Positions 39,503 to 53,791 of a DNA stretch of 64,000 nt are shown here, one piece after another. The first letter of the stretch is position 1, and each line of letters opens with the position of its first letter. Where the stretch lies: contig OX453273.1 in the NCBI GenBank assembly GCA_949710005.1, positions 39,383,538 through 39,447,537 of the forward strand. The letters are read 5' to 3'. Below the pieces are notes generated by a model. The model had not been told where the DNA came from, made no database searches, and saw only the letters and a program-made list of their open reading frames with translations. Source of the stretch: Ricordea florida. Its lineage: Eukaryota > Cnidaria > Anthozoa > Corallimorpharia > Ricordeidae. A program made the translations under genes and the position numbers.

Positions 39503-42500
39503 ATGTTTCGTTTATGTAGAATTTACAGAAGCCGGCCCCATTTGCGTTTTTTAAGGAACCACGCCGCTTCTGCCGGAGATGTTCCATCTCCGTCCATAAG
39601 TGAGATCCCCGGACAATGCCGTAAACGATTGAACCCCCTTGATATACAGATGCTCTCAAGCTCATTGCATGATCAAGTCTTTCACGGAAGAACGGAAGAC
39701 TACGATTCCAACGTGGTGGACAGATGCCAAAAACACTTGCAAGAGCACAACTTATGGGGCAAAGTTGGGGTGTCGGTGCCAGAAGTAGACTTCAAGCTGC
39801 CGCCCCTATGTGGCTCTAATATTGATGAGCACTTTCGTCTGATAGCCGATTCGCAGAGCAGGTCGTATTTTGAGAAGGCTGAGTTATTGGCGGGCCTGCA
39901 GCTATCTGCACCCCCTGAGGAATGGAGTTTCGCTGCAGGGTGGACTAAATATGTTTACAGTGACGAGGGGTTGGTCACAGTGCCTGTAGCTGTTCCTGAA
40001 GAGGAAGCCTTGATCTTTGATGTTGAAGTCTGTGTAAATGAGGGACCGTTTCCTGTTCTTGCTGTGGCTGCCTCTCCAAATGCATGGTAATATAGTTTAT
40101 TACAGTAGATGTAAACTGTAATTTGAGATCAGTCGAAAACCACATGCGTTTACAGTGAAAGTATGGGCTAGATCTCGTTATTACTGTATACTTCATTCTG
40201 CATGCTGTAAGAATGTTTGCACATGCATTACCCTAAACCATTCAGCTACAGCATGCATAATGAATTATATGGCCTAATATGGAAATCTCTTTCAATACCA
40301 CATGGAAATGGCTAAGAATCATTTTTTATCCCTGTATGGTATTCTAGTCTATTACTGCATACTTATTTCAAGAATTGTATAGCCAGTATGCTTCTGTACA
40401 GCTTGGTGGAATAGAGATAATGTGCAGGTTTCTTACAGAAAATAACACAGTGTATTTCTTGGGCTTGAATCCCAGACCTTCTTATCTGAGTTCAGACTTG
40501 TCAACCTTTACTATAATTTATAACTCCACTCAGAAGGTTGTAGAGTAGGTACAATCTATTGTACAAGTACACCGCCGCATGGTTTGCTCAGTTGGTAGAG
40601 CGCCGGCCTGTTGAGTGGGAGGTCATGAGTTCAAGCCTTGGCCAGACCAACACTCAAGGTCTTAAAATAACCAAGTAAAATGTGCTGCCTTTGCTGTGGC
40701 ATCTGCAAAAAGGTTAGACGTTCCTTCTTGGATAAGGACAAAAAACTGTAGGCCTTACCTCACAGCACTGTTGTTGTGGGACGTTAACCTTAAAGATCCC
40801 ACAACACTGTTTGAAAAGAGTAGGGGACGTAGACCCCGGTGGTGTGGTCGACCTTTGTAAAGTATGATTGTAATTAATTAATTAACCCTTTAAGCCCTGA
40901 TAGTGTCTCTATAGCTTTTACACTGGCTAATGCCAGACGATTTTACTCATCACAGGGAGACCCCTTGGGTCTTAAAGGGTTAATAGAAGAATTGATGTAG
41001 AGCGCCTTTGAACATACCCATATGAAAAAGTACGCTATAAAAGTTCATTATCATTATCATTACACCTGTTTTATTTGGTTATAATGATATTCAGGATAAC
41101 TAGAATCATGAAGGTGATCGTTTTGTGGTAGGAATTCTAACATGTAACATTAGCTATTAGCCTATATGCCAGACATCCTTAGACCACGTACATCATTCTT
41201 GTAATTTAATTACTTTCTATTATTCATTTTGTTGACTTCCTTTTTTTGCAATATAACATAATCAACCATTGTTAACTTCTCTATTTTCATGACAGCCAGT
41301 TCAATGTATTCAAGTTTCATTTCGCAAGTAATTTGTTATTCTGTCAGTTCTATGTATTAGACACAAAACAGTGTTAGTCGTAATAAAGAAGTAAATGTGT
41401 ATGTTGATTAACTACAGTTGGCTCATCAAATATTTCTAAATAGGTTTCAGTCAATCTTATCAAAGTTGACACAATGGTTTCTTTATGTTTTTAGGTATTG
41501 CTGGGTGAGCCCTAGGCTTGTGGAAGATAAAAGTTACCAATGGCTTGTCAAACCAAGCCCTGCGTTATACATCCCTCTTGAAGTAACAGAAGATCAGGAC
41601 TGGAGAGAAGTGGAATGGAAAGAAAAGCTCATTGTTGGTCACTCTGTTGGATATGATAGATCTTTCATAAAAGAACAGTACTATATAATGGTAAGAGTGT
41701 ATTATAAATTATTTTTATCTATAAGCAGTATGCAGGATGTTTGTCCCATGAACAATGTTTATGGCCTTAATTGCTCCCACAAGTCTCCTATACCTCAGAA
41801 GTAGAGTGTCCAAACTATTCATTGGAAGGTTGTAGGTTAAACTCCTATTGGGAGACAAGAAACTGGGATAATCAAACATGTTGATAAAGTACCGGTAAGT
41901 TATACCACTGGAAGGTAAAAAGGAGGTGCTGACGTTTCGAACATAAGCCCTTCGTCAGAGCGAATGAGAAGATTTTGGGTTATGTGCAATTTATGTAGAG
42001 AAGTTTGGAGCTATGCTATTGGTGGAGCCATAGCAGCGTGTGAATGAAAGTGAATTAATTAAATAAATACAAAGGATTCTTGCATTAGGAGAACTTGGAT
42101 TTGCTTTTTCAAAGTTGGCCTGTGACAATGGTGAAAAAGTAATTATGCCTGTTACGTTATAGCTGTTTGTAACGATCTGATTTCTGATACAGCTTTCTTA
42201 TTCTTTGTCATCGGGGTAAAAATGCTGACAAATCCTGTAAGTGAAACGTTTAGTCATTGTAAAAGAACTGGGAAACTCTTTTGCAACCCTTTGTAAAATG
42301 TTCAAATTTAGAGGACTTAGATCCTCTTGTATCAAAATATGTTTTTTTTATTCTTCAGTTCAGGCTCTTTTATACATGCAACAATTCTTAGTTTAAAAAC
42401 CTTGTTTGGCTGCCTATTTAGGCCTTCTAAGAGATTTTACCCCCTGTTTTCATTTGTGAAGAAGATGATAATCTTCATCTGGCGTTTTTTTAAAGTTTGG

Positions 42501-45500
42501 TGTCTAATATTTTTATCTGTTTCAGGGACCCAAGACATATTTTCTTGACACCCTCAGCCTTCACATGTGTATCTCTGGGTTTACTAGTCTTCAAAGGGGC
42601 CTATGGGAGTCGGCAAATGCAGGACGCATCGGAAAAGTCCCTTGGATGTTGATTGGGTCTGGTAATAAGCTTGTGGATCTTCATCGGTTGTACTGTGGAG
42701 GTGAAGAGTTGGACAAGTCGCTAGTCAAAATTTTTATTGAAGGGAACCTTGATGATGTTAGGGAACATTTTCAGGTAACTTGGTGTTTGTCATTGAAAGC
42801 CAAATGCATTATATTAAGCTGCAAAGTGCAATTATTGTTTTCTTCTATGTGCAGTTGATCATACAGTATCCTATGTAATATTTAGATACATGCTTGCCAT
42901 ATCAAGCCTCAGGATTGGTAGCCTGTTAAAAAGTGATGCTCTATGGAAATGGGGACTTGCTGAAACTACTGTGGAAGCACAGGGAGGATAGGTGGCTGAT
43001 AACAATGTATATTATTATGGCTTGTTCCACAGACTTTGTTGACTACCTCTTCTTCAACTGGTTTTTATTCACTAAGGAGAAATCATTTACTTACAGCAAT
43101 AACAGAACTAAACTGTGGAACAACTACACAAAACGTATAAAATAAAATGAAGTGAAAGAGAGAGAGGGAGACTTACAGGGAGTATTTATATTTTTTGGAC
43201 GTAACATATGCTGAAATGACTTGTGAGAAAGTTACTATAAACAATTACAAATGATTGGCTATTGGAATGAGGTGACAAAGAAAGAATAAAGATCTAATGA
43301 ACTGGTGAAAAAAATCACTGATGATTACATTAACATGCAACTATGTAACAGACTTATTCTTGAGTTCTGATTAGTTACCCAAGCTTGGAATTGCCTGCAT
43401 TAACCCATGAAAGAAAATGAAACAAATGGCCATATATAAATAAAATTAATCCTTTACTGACCAAGCTTGTTTCGTCAAGATAGTTTCAGCTGGAGAGTGG
43501 CCTTGCTCTTTTTTGCTTGCAGTCATAACAGATCAAATTTGAGCACAAAAAAGTTGCATTAAACTGTAAGTGGTTTGAACCCAGGTGTCTTGGTAGTTGC
43601 AGTGCTCGAAATTAGAAAAAAATCGAGGTTGTCCTTATGGCAAATGCCAGACAACTTGGCCCCTGACATTGGTTGCCCTGATAAGGACTTGGTTGCCCTT
43701 AACATGTTCTATGATTTTTGCCTAGTTATAGGGTTTGACCAGAGGAATAATACCCCTATCAGTATGCCTCTGTTTTCATAGTTCTCGAAGTGCTGCGAAT
43801 AATAAATATTTAATAGTTCAAGCAAAGTAAGTATAACCATCCCAATTACTTCATTCTGTGTCAAGATACTCTTATAGAATACTTACATTTGTATATACGC
43901 GTGCGCCAAAATATTTCGAGGTCTCGGTTTGAAGACAACGCGACAAGCTTATTGTGGCTTATTGAATCGAACGAACGGCGTTCAATTAACGGTTACAACC
44001 TTCCATTTCCTTTGTTTTACATCTATCAGTATCAGGAGATAAACCTCGCATTTAGAGCTGTTTTCGTGTCTCAAGTTTATAGCTTCTGTTCTTTATTCTG
44101 TTACGCATCACGGTAATGTAAGCACTTCAATTTTTTCCTGGGTTGCCCGAGGAATTCTTCTCGGGCAACTAGCCCTTTATTTTTCCTAAAAAATGGTTGC
44201 CCGAACGAAGTTTTAGTTGTCTCGGGCAACTGGGCAACCGCTAATTTCGAGCACTGTAGTTGTTTGTTGAGTTTGATTGTCCAGGTGTAAGTATTTCTGA
44301 ATAGAACTGTTGTTGACAGATGATTTGACAACCTGCATATATATATATAAAGTGTAAAAGTTGATTAATCGTAAAACAGTGCTCAATACGTGAACGTAGA
44401 GCGAAGTAGTTGTTGCGGGAGAAAAAACACAAACAAACTACAGGTTTATCCCTACAAGCCTGTTTCGTGGTTGCCCACTCATCAGGGCATATCCCCTGAT
44501 GAGTGGGCAACCACGAAACAGGCTTGTAGGGATAAACCCGTAGTTTGTTTGTGTGTTTTTTTTCTCCCGCAACAACTATATATATATACATATATATGTC
44601 TGAGGCCCAAGGTCACAAACATGTGATTAGCCAATCAGATTTAAGGATTTAGGATTCTGGCCCACTCAGATGCTTGAGGAACAATAGGCATATGGTTGGC
44701 ACAGCATTTGCCAGTAGTAACAAATCTAAGTGACTAAGCCCTTTCAAATGTGCCTTTTCATCATTATTGTACATCATTTTTGAATCCACAGGAACTTGTG
44801 ACATACTGTGCCCAGGATGTGGCTGCTACTCAGCAGGTATTTGCGGCACTATGGCCTCGGTTTCTTGACAGATTCCCTCATCCAGTGTCATTTGCTGGCA
44901 TGCTTGAAATGGGATCAGCTTATCTCCCTGTAGATCAGTCTTGGGAAACGTACATCAGAGATGCTGATAACACTTATGAAGATCTTGAACAGGAAATGAA
45001 GTGCTCGCTGATGAAGTTAGCTGATGATGCTTGTAACCTTCTCCATGGCAAAAGGTTATTTTGTGATTCTAGCACATATCCATACCCAACCATGGACTAC
45101 ATCCATATTTCAATGCCTCCTTGACTTTGGAAATCCCAAAATGCATTATACCCCCTGGCCTTTGGAATTCAAATATACCGTCCGTTGGATAAATGTGGAT
45201 ATTTTCTGGAATTACCCATTTGTAATTTTTTACACTCAAGTATCTATAAGGTGACTCTAGAGATAACTTATATGGAACAAAGTACCCTTAATTTATGGCC
45301 TATACAGCTTTCCAGTCTTGTCTTTTTAGTGATTCAAATGTATTTTCAATAACCTGTGTGAATTTCTGAACACTAATAGTTATTATAATCATAATTCTCA
45401 GCAAATTATAATATTGTTATAATTTTGGAAGGAGTAGAAAGGGGATTCAGAAGAGTACAAAACTGTAGCAACACAGTAATTCAGTGATATTTACAAAGAG

Positions 45501-48500
45501 ATCAACTAACAACAAACCTAAAATTCTGAAGATCCTCACCAAGAGATAATGCAAAGTTGGGGCATTGCAACTCCCCCTATTTTAAAAAAAGACTAACAAA
45601 CATGTATGATAATGAGATGTAAAAAATGTAACTTAAAAAGTTACAATTCATCAACCTGATGTTTTGACACTCCTGTCTAGTGTTTCCTTTCAGGGGTGAC
45701 TGGGCAAGGCTGGGAAGCTCCTTTTATACCTGCAATGAATAGTGCTGCTTAATTACTAGGTGTAAATAAGTGTCTGTTAATAACATGCCATTGTTGTGGC
45801 TCAATTTTCTTTTAAATACATGTATGATAATGGAAGCATTGTGGTGACACTTCACCAATTGAATGTTTTTGTCAGATATGTAGATGATCCTTGGCTCTGG
45901 GGGTTGGACTGGACTGTTCAAGATATAAGAATTAAAAAGCAAAGACCCCCAAAGAAAAAGAAAGGGAAATCAAAAGAAAGTGATGACGGGAGGGTGAGTG
46001 TCTGTACAGTGGATGGCTGCACTACTACAAGTCAACGTGAAGCTATGAATGTTTCAATCCTTGCTGAAGATGAAGTGTTTGATGACAATAATGTAGAAGA
46101 GGTAGAGGGCTTGAGGAGCTCAACAAACTATTTGAAAAATATACCTTGTGCAGAAGATGTTATGTACAAGAGACGACAGAACTTACCAGGCTATCCAAGG
46201 TAGTATTAGTAATACTTTGATTAAGATTATTCTAATTTTCGTGTTTATGTTTTGGTTTGATTTTCATCCCTGGTTTAAATTTTGTCTTTGTTGGTTTAAA
46301 CTGATTACCATATATTACCATACTCCAAAACAAAGGAAAGTAAACATTAAACCAAGGATCCATGAATTTGAACCACTACATATACCAGAAAAGTAAAGCT
46401 ACCTGTTTTTTGTATAGGTAATCAAGTTTTTTTAAGTGCAATTTGGAATAAATGAGCAAAAATAAATTTTACAAAGACTGAACAAATTGCTTGTGCCTGT
46501 AGGGAAAGTACAATTTGTTGACTTTGAAAAATTTGTTAGTGAATATTTATACAAAATTGCACTCAATTCATTTGATTGCTTGTTAAACGTATTCATGTAA
46601 AGATTTAATTTCAAATTTCTGTACTCAATTTCAATTTTCTGCACTGTTTGGAATTAATTGGCAATTGCTCTCAGCCAATCAGCGCATTGAAAATTTTGCA
46701 TGTAGATTATTACTGTGGTAATTGCACAGGCTGCGCAAAGATATTTAGACAATAGGTATTTATTATTGCTGTTGTTTACATACACAGTGTATACTTAATT
46801 TATTGCCTTGATAAATTGAGTATAATATAGTGAAAGGCTATTAAAAAAGGGCATGATTTTTCAGCTTAACTTAGCTGCCTTTTAAGATGGAGTTTTTTAT
46901 TCCTTTGACAACTATACCTGAATTAGGAATGGAAAACATTCTTTATTTATTTAATTGGTTCTTAGCTCTGGTAGGAAAAACCATAACAAGTTCTTCAAAA
47001 ACCAGGTTTGTAAGGTTTTGCGGGAATTGTATTCTAGTCTGAAACTACAGATTGTTTTTTACACTTTCTGTACTACTTTTTTTTTTTTGTGTGTGTGGGT
47101 GTGTGTGTGTGTGTGTGTGTGTGAAAGTCTGGCCTCTGTGGGACATGTGGTACATCCTCTTCATTTTCAAATACAGCTGTCTACTTTCTAAACAATCACC
47201 ATCAAAACTTACATATTTATTTTCAGTGTCCTGTGATAATTTAAGTAGGGTGCTCTATGAAGTTTCTCTTTTGTCTTCAGTCCCCCTTGAATAGCTTCAA
47301 GGTCACTCAAGTGTCATGTACAGTCTGTTTGCGAATGAATGGACTGGAATTTCCGGTAAAGGAAACCGAACAGCGTCACATTAATGAAACAAGTTGCACT
47401 AAAGGTGTTAAAGTAGGTATAAACTGGACAACCATGATAATATTCTTTCTCTCCAGCTGGTACCGTGCACTTTGTGTTGGACCATCAGACAAAACAGAAT
47501 GGAAGGAAGGTCCAATTCACATTAGTCCTCAATGCCAGGTGGCTCCTATGCTATTACGCATGACATGGGATGGCTTTAGCCTGCATTACAGTCGCAAGCA
47601 TGGCTGGGGCTACCTTGTTCCTGGCAGAACAGACAATCTCGCAACCAGCAGCATTAGTTTAACAGACAGTGCAGAAGACCCGGTGGAGAAATCAGACTCA
47701 CCATTCCCAACAGAGTAAGGCTCTTCCATGGTATTCCATCCTGTATATCCAGTGGTGTTTTGTAACCATACCCTAGGAGAGAAAATGAACAGTACCCTAA
47801 CAAAAATCTACCCACTGGAAAAATTATTGGTGAACTTTCTTTCACAAACAATTGGAATTGTGCAATTGTTCAAGTTGCACCGAAACGTTTCCTATTTTGC
47901 GATGATACTGGTTAAAAGAATGTGGGGATAGTTTCTAAAGAAACTGGTGCTGCGTCGGTGGGAAATTGAAACACAAGAAATTGGATAAATCAAACGAGTT
48001 GATTAAGTAAGTTATACCACCGTAAGGTGAATGGGAGGAGCACCTCCCATTCACCTTACGGTGGTATAACTTACTTAATCAACTCGTTTGATTTATCCAA
48101 TTTCTTGTGGTTAAAAGAATGGCTGGTCTGGCTAGGAAGTTTTAAGTCCATGTATGTGTATAATCTTTGCTCGTGAAAGCTTGACTTACACTTGTGAGAT
48201 AAGTGCAAGCATTAACCATAAGAATGTTCACACTGGCGACTTACGCTTGCGCAGTGCCGGAACCAGTAAATAAGGGAACAATCAGGTTTTAACTAAATTT
48301 GAGTTGTGAAATTATGAAGATGTTATATTTTGAGGAAGGAAAATTTATGAACGACGTATTTTAGGCACTGTTACAGGCAAACTCGGAAAAAGATTATCCG
48401 AGTTCTCCGAGTAGGAGTCGAACCTACGACCTTCATATTACAAGTTCAGACGCTCTACCACTGAGCTATCGAGACTTGCGAGAGCAAGGCCATTAAACTG

Positions 48501-51500
48501 GGTTCTTGCGGCAAACATACTGCATACTGCTAGGATTTGAATTTCAAATTGAAAGGATTGTGAGATTCTTCCAAGAAAACGTAATTGGTTGTTGACACGA
48601 ATTTTTTTCCACAGAGCATTTAGAAAACTCTGGAAGAAACATAGTATGAACAAACAAGACCCCGATGTTACGACGACCTGGGCAAATTCTGAAGACGAAT
48701 TAGATGTATACAGTCTTAACGAGGACCAACTGTGGACGAGCTCAGAACTGGAGGAAATGCGAAAACCAAAAACTTCTCAAGCCAAAAAAACGTCCAGTGT
48801 GCCAAAGGATCCAGAAAATGTCGAACAAGATGAAGAGAAGTCAGGTTCTAAGAAGAAGACATTGCGAATTAATTCGACTGCGGAAAGCAAACCTGATTTT
48901 TATCACGGTGTTGGGCCGTTCAATGATGTGGATCTACCCGGAGTATGGTTTTTTCGCATTCCACACAAGGTTTGTCTGTCAGTAACACTTTTAAAAGAGT
49001 TTTTGTGGATCCGATTTTATATCGAGGAAAAATGCCGCTTTTCTTGCAACTGATTCTGTACGATATGTCAAATAAATGATTTGAAAGGATCCATACCTGC
49101 AGTGTGTTTACTGCGTCTGGATGACTTTAATTGTGTATGGTACAAATTACTTTTGAAAGGAAAGCGGAATTTTCTTCAATATAAATTCGGATTCATGGTA
49201 CTCGACTTTAAGGTCTTTAAGCTTAGGTTATCCTTTGCTTTTTAAACGATCGCGTAGTGAACAAAGGATTTACCATTTTGGCGAGAAAGACCGTGGGTAA
49301 ACACAGGTCATAAATCTGTGAAAACAGCTTATTTTTGTCGGGTGAAAATCGTGAATAGACTATGAATACAAGTACAATTTTTTTTTTTTAGGAGAGATTA
49401 TATTTTGTTCTTTTGGAACGTTAAAATTGAAGGGAGCGAGTTGAATAAGAATGTTTTCTCGCCTTCATCCGTGATATTTTAGAGGCATGTAATTTGTATT
49501 GGTAATCCGCAAATGGTTTCAGTTTAGAATAAATGAACATTAGTAAATTTTTCAAGGACTGAAGAAATTGCACAAGCCTGACGATTTCTTGATTCGCAAT
49601 AGACCTCTTTTCTTGCTTCGCAACAGGCCTCTTTTCTTGCAACTAGATGAGGCGGCTAAGCTGTTTTTATTCAACTAAACTCCATTCACGAAACTCCATT
49701 CTCTGCGGTCTAAATTAAAGATAGTTTCACAGCATTTCGGATGGATTGAGGAAAGCTCTTTTGGTCATACAGAGCAAATGAAACAAAAAAAGAAAACTAG
49801 AAATGCATTGAAAGGTACATTTTCGTTTAGTCGGTTCCTCGGTGGTTGTCAGTGAGAAATAAACCTTTTCAAAGCCGTTAATTTTTCAAAGACAACAAAT
49901 AGCACTTGTTCCACGGGCTCGTACAATTTTTGTAGTCCTTGAAAAATCGAAATCATGGGATTGCGTATACAAATATTGGGCATGCGCAGTAGTAATTGAT
50001 TGCGCTAGAAACTACCACAAACGGCCACAAACGCGTTTCCCAGGAAAACGCTATCAAAGAAATTCAGTATAATCAAGAAGACGACAATTCTCCCGGGCAA
50101 ACCCGAATAATACCGACCGGCTGAGGTAAAGGTAAGGCAAAATCCATGACTGTGTTCTGTTTTACAAAAGAGGAAGATGTTGTGCTGCTCATCATGCGTC
50201 ATTGCTCAAATGCGCGCGAAATTCCTTCTTATTGTTACTGATGATGTATGGCGTACGTCACAATGGAAATTGTCATAGCAACACAGTTTTTATTTCGGGA
50301 AAGTTGCGTTAACAAAGTGTCTCGAAAAGTGAGTCAATGTTAGTTCTCTCTCCAAGAAAATACTTCATGTTTCTCACCTTTACAGAACACCGCGTTTCAT
50401 TGGCGAATTGTCGTAAGATCCGTTTAGAAAACACTCGTTCTGCTGTGAGCTGTTCCAAGAGAAACAAAGTAGGTAGCTGCGAAATCTATTTATCGGTAAA
50501 TAGTGATAAAAGGCTAGTATCAGCCAAGTCATTACAGACTGATAATACAAATACAGTGTTGGCGTTGGTAAAAAAAAAACACGTATGTCATGAAAATGGC
50601 GGGAAAAAGACCCACGCGGACGAACTGACAAAAAGTGGAGTTGATCTTACGTCTGAAATATAACCCGAGCAACAACTGTCGCATCGGCGGGAAAAGGGGC
50701 GACAGCTGAAAACACATGCAGTAGAACCTTCTTTGAGAGGCTAATCTACCAAACCAAAGAGAATTGATGAAATCACTTATACAGAGGAAGCGGACCGTGC
50801 CTCACAAAGCAGAGACGTAAATGATTTTAAGGGATTCTCGGCTTTACCACTGCCGGGACCGAAAAGAGATGTTTCGCGAATACCAAAATACACAGATGAT
50901 ATCATGCTCTGTGAAAACATTGATGAACTCTTGGACGAGGAAATTCCCAACGCGGAATCAAGAATCTTCATTTCTTCATGCATTCAGCGCTTGGAACGGT
51001 GGACGGCCGGTTTGGAATGGTGTGCGACAACATTGATGATGTCTTGGAAACAGAAATTCCAACTATTGAATCAGGAGGTTCTCTGTCCTCAGTTACAGCG
51101 CTGTAGAGACGAAAGACGAAAGACGAAAGATTCCACCCGCCGAGGTTCACGGACCCAATTATGTTGGCTGAAGATATTGATGATATCTTGGACGCGGAGA
51201 TTATAAATGTGGAATCAGGCTGCTCACTGGACAAATATATCAATGAAGTTCTTTGTGTTGATGTCAGTGGAAGCAACACGGTTGCAGCAAAACCAAAGCA
51301 AGAAATCTGCTTCTCGTGTACCAAAGTGCATGAATAAATCCCTAATCGTGGATGACTCAATTGCTCAGTTATAACCTGGCGGAGATTTTGGGCTACAAGC
51401 CAAAGACGTCACTGCGTAGGAATCCCTGGTGAAAGCACAAACGGAGTTGGGTAATGGAGCAACTGCAGCACATGCTAGAGTCCCGTATGCTGCAAACCTG

Positions 51501-53746
51501 GAAGTTATTAGTGGTGGAGGTGGGAATTCTGTCAAGAATACCTTGCGCCCTTTGGCAGTTATTGTTGTGACAAAACCTGCCCAATCCACTGGAGCAAACA
51601 CCCTGCAGCCCTACCCCGACGGGAACCATGAAGCGTCTGTTTTCTCTGTCAGGCGAATAATGTGCATGCCCACAGCCAGCAGTACCGCTGCTCATGCAAG
51701 AGTATCATTTCAGCAGCTTTCGACGCGCTCAGAAGACTTTGGAGCCTGCTTTTGAGTTGGTCGGCATTGTCTATAGTACCGACAAATTGGAGATTATGGG
51801 CCAGATCGAGGCCGAATTTGGAGAGCACTAATTGGTTAGCTGAGACTCTGAGCCTTAACCCTTACCTCTTAATTGTTATAAATATCGTTTGACCTGCATG
51901 GCACAATAGCACGATCCACAAGATAAATATGTTTACGATGGAATAGCCAAACTAAAATCCACTAGTTAGCAATTTGTCTGATTTATTGCGCTGCCTACTC
52001 TGAACAACTTTGAACAAACAGCGCTCCCTCCTAGGCGCGTAGCTACCGTAAGCCAATACGCCATGGCGTACCTGAAATTTTGTAGGAAAAAAAATTGCGA
52101 AAGAAAAAAAAAACAGGAAAAAATTAGATCTATTGCTCGAACAATTAATATCCAACTTTGGCGCACCTGAAAAAAAAATCGTGTACACAAATACCCAGAC
52201 CATACGTTTAATTAAACTATGTTTCCTTTTTTGCAGAATGGAGAAAATTACCGTTGTGGCAACCCATTAGCAAAAGACTATATTAGCAAAATTGAAGACG
52301 GAACATTAGTGGCATCTGGTGGCCACAGTGCGCACAACACATTAATAATCAACAAAATGATTTCCTCTTGGAGAAACGCGCAAAAGAGAGTCAGGTGAGG
52401 GGACAAAAAGAGAGAGGCTATTTTGACACGTAAAGCCGTTTGATTCGTAATGGTAATAGGACTGAGTGGAGTACAATTCAGGAAGTCATCAGGCGAGGGA
52501 TTTGAAATTACGAGCACGATTATCCCTGAATTGTACGACACAAGGTCCAATTACCAATTAATTGTGTCAATAAGAAAATGCGAGAAACTCGGGAATTAGT
52601 AATGGTGTCAAAATCTGAGGAAAACATATCTTAATAAAAGTCATTGAACCAGTTCATTTTGTTAATTTCGTCCATGTTTGTTTTCAATCTGTACCTGTCA
52701 ATCAGCTCATTTAAGAAGTTTTCCTTGATTTTGATTGGCTAGGATGGGCTAGGTAATTAAATATCATTGGCTAATGGCTTGAAGTGCTTAAATTTTGTTG
52801 GCTGCTTAACTGTCGGATTTGGCGTGTCCGATTACAAGTCGGACAGGTCTAATCGGACAGTTTGGATCTGAAACGGCTAGTTAAGGGGTAGTGAATCATG
52901 TAAGCCTTTACAAAATATCCCGAGGGACAGTGAATCATGTAAGCCTTTACAAAGTATCCCGAGGGGTAGTGAATCATGTAAGCCTTTACAAAATATCCCG
53001 AGATCTTCTGATTACCCCTCCGAGGAGATCTCGGGATATTTCGATCTCGCGTTTTGTACCCATCGTCCCCCGCGGGATGACGTGGCTATGTGCTCTTGTA
53101 AAAATGGCGCGCCATGTTTCGATGTTTGTGTTTCGTTCAAGTCTTTTTTGGACAGTAACGTTTTACCTAGTGCTAGTTCTAGTTCTAGTTCTAGTTGTAC
53201 CCGTGGAATAAACAGCTTGAGTTGAAACGTAGCTCATCAAGTATGTGCCCTGTGTGTTTACACAAGTAATTTAGAACCACACCATATAAATAGAACAAAC
53301 AATAATTACTGCTTTCGTACATTAAATGTGTGATATGGTTTTTCATCACATACCTGAAAGCGCCACAGAACACAATTTTTGTGACTAAAACTGAAGCCAT
53401 GTGATCACTGGGGAAAATTCGCGATACTGACTGGCCCAGGTTTTTCACGTGTGAAGTTCAATCTTTCGCTTGTGTTTCGTTAACCAATCGCCAATACCTA
53501 TGAAATCTAATATGTAAATATATTCCAACGTAGACATTGCATAGAACCATTTCTATTCTCTTGTTGGCGATAATCAAAATTATGAATATAAGTATTGTCT
53601 TAGACAGAGCTATCTGCGGGTCAACTTATTTATAAATTTGAAAGTTGGAAATAATAAAACGTGTGTGTACGTAGATTCCAACAAAAATTGCATTGCACTA
53701 GTTTTGTTTACTCGTTGGGTTGTATTACAAAACTAACGCGGTTAGT

Positions 53747-53791
<45 letters not shown>

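Noticed and set aside
48408..48476. Functional tRNA gene, minus strand
   Set aside because: The acceptor and T stems pair well but no anticodon stem forms, and a relative with the same flanks lies at 21505.
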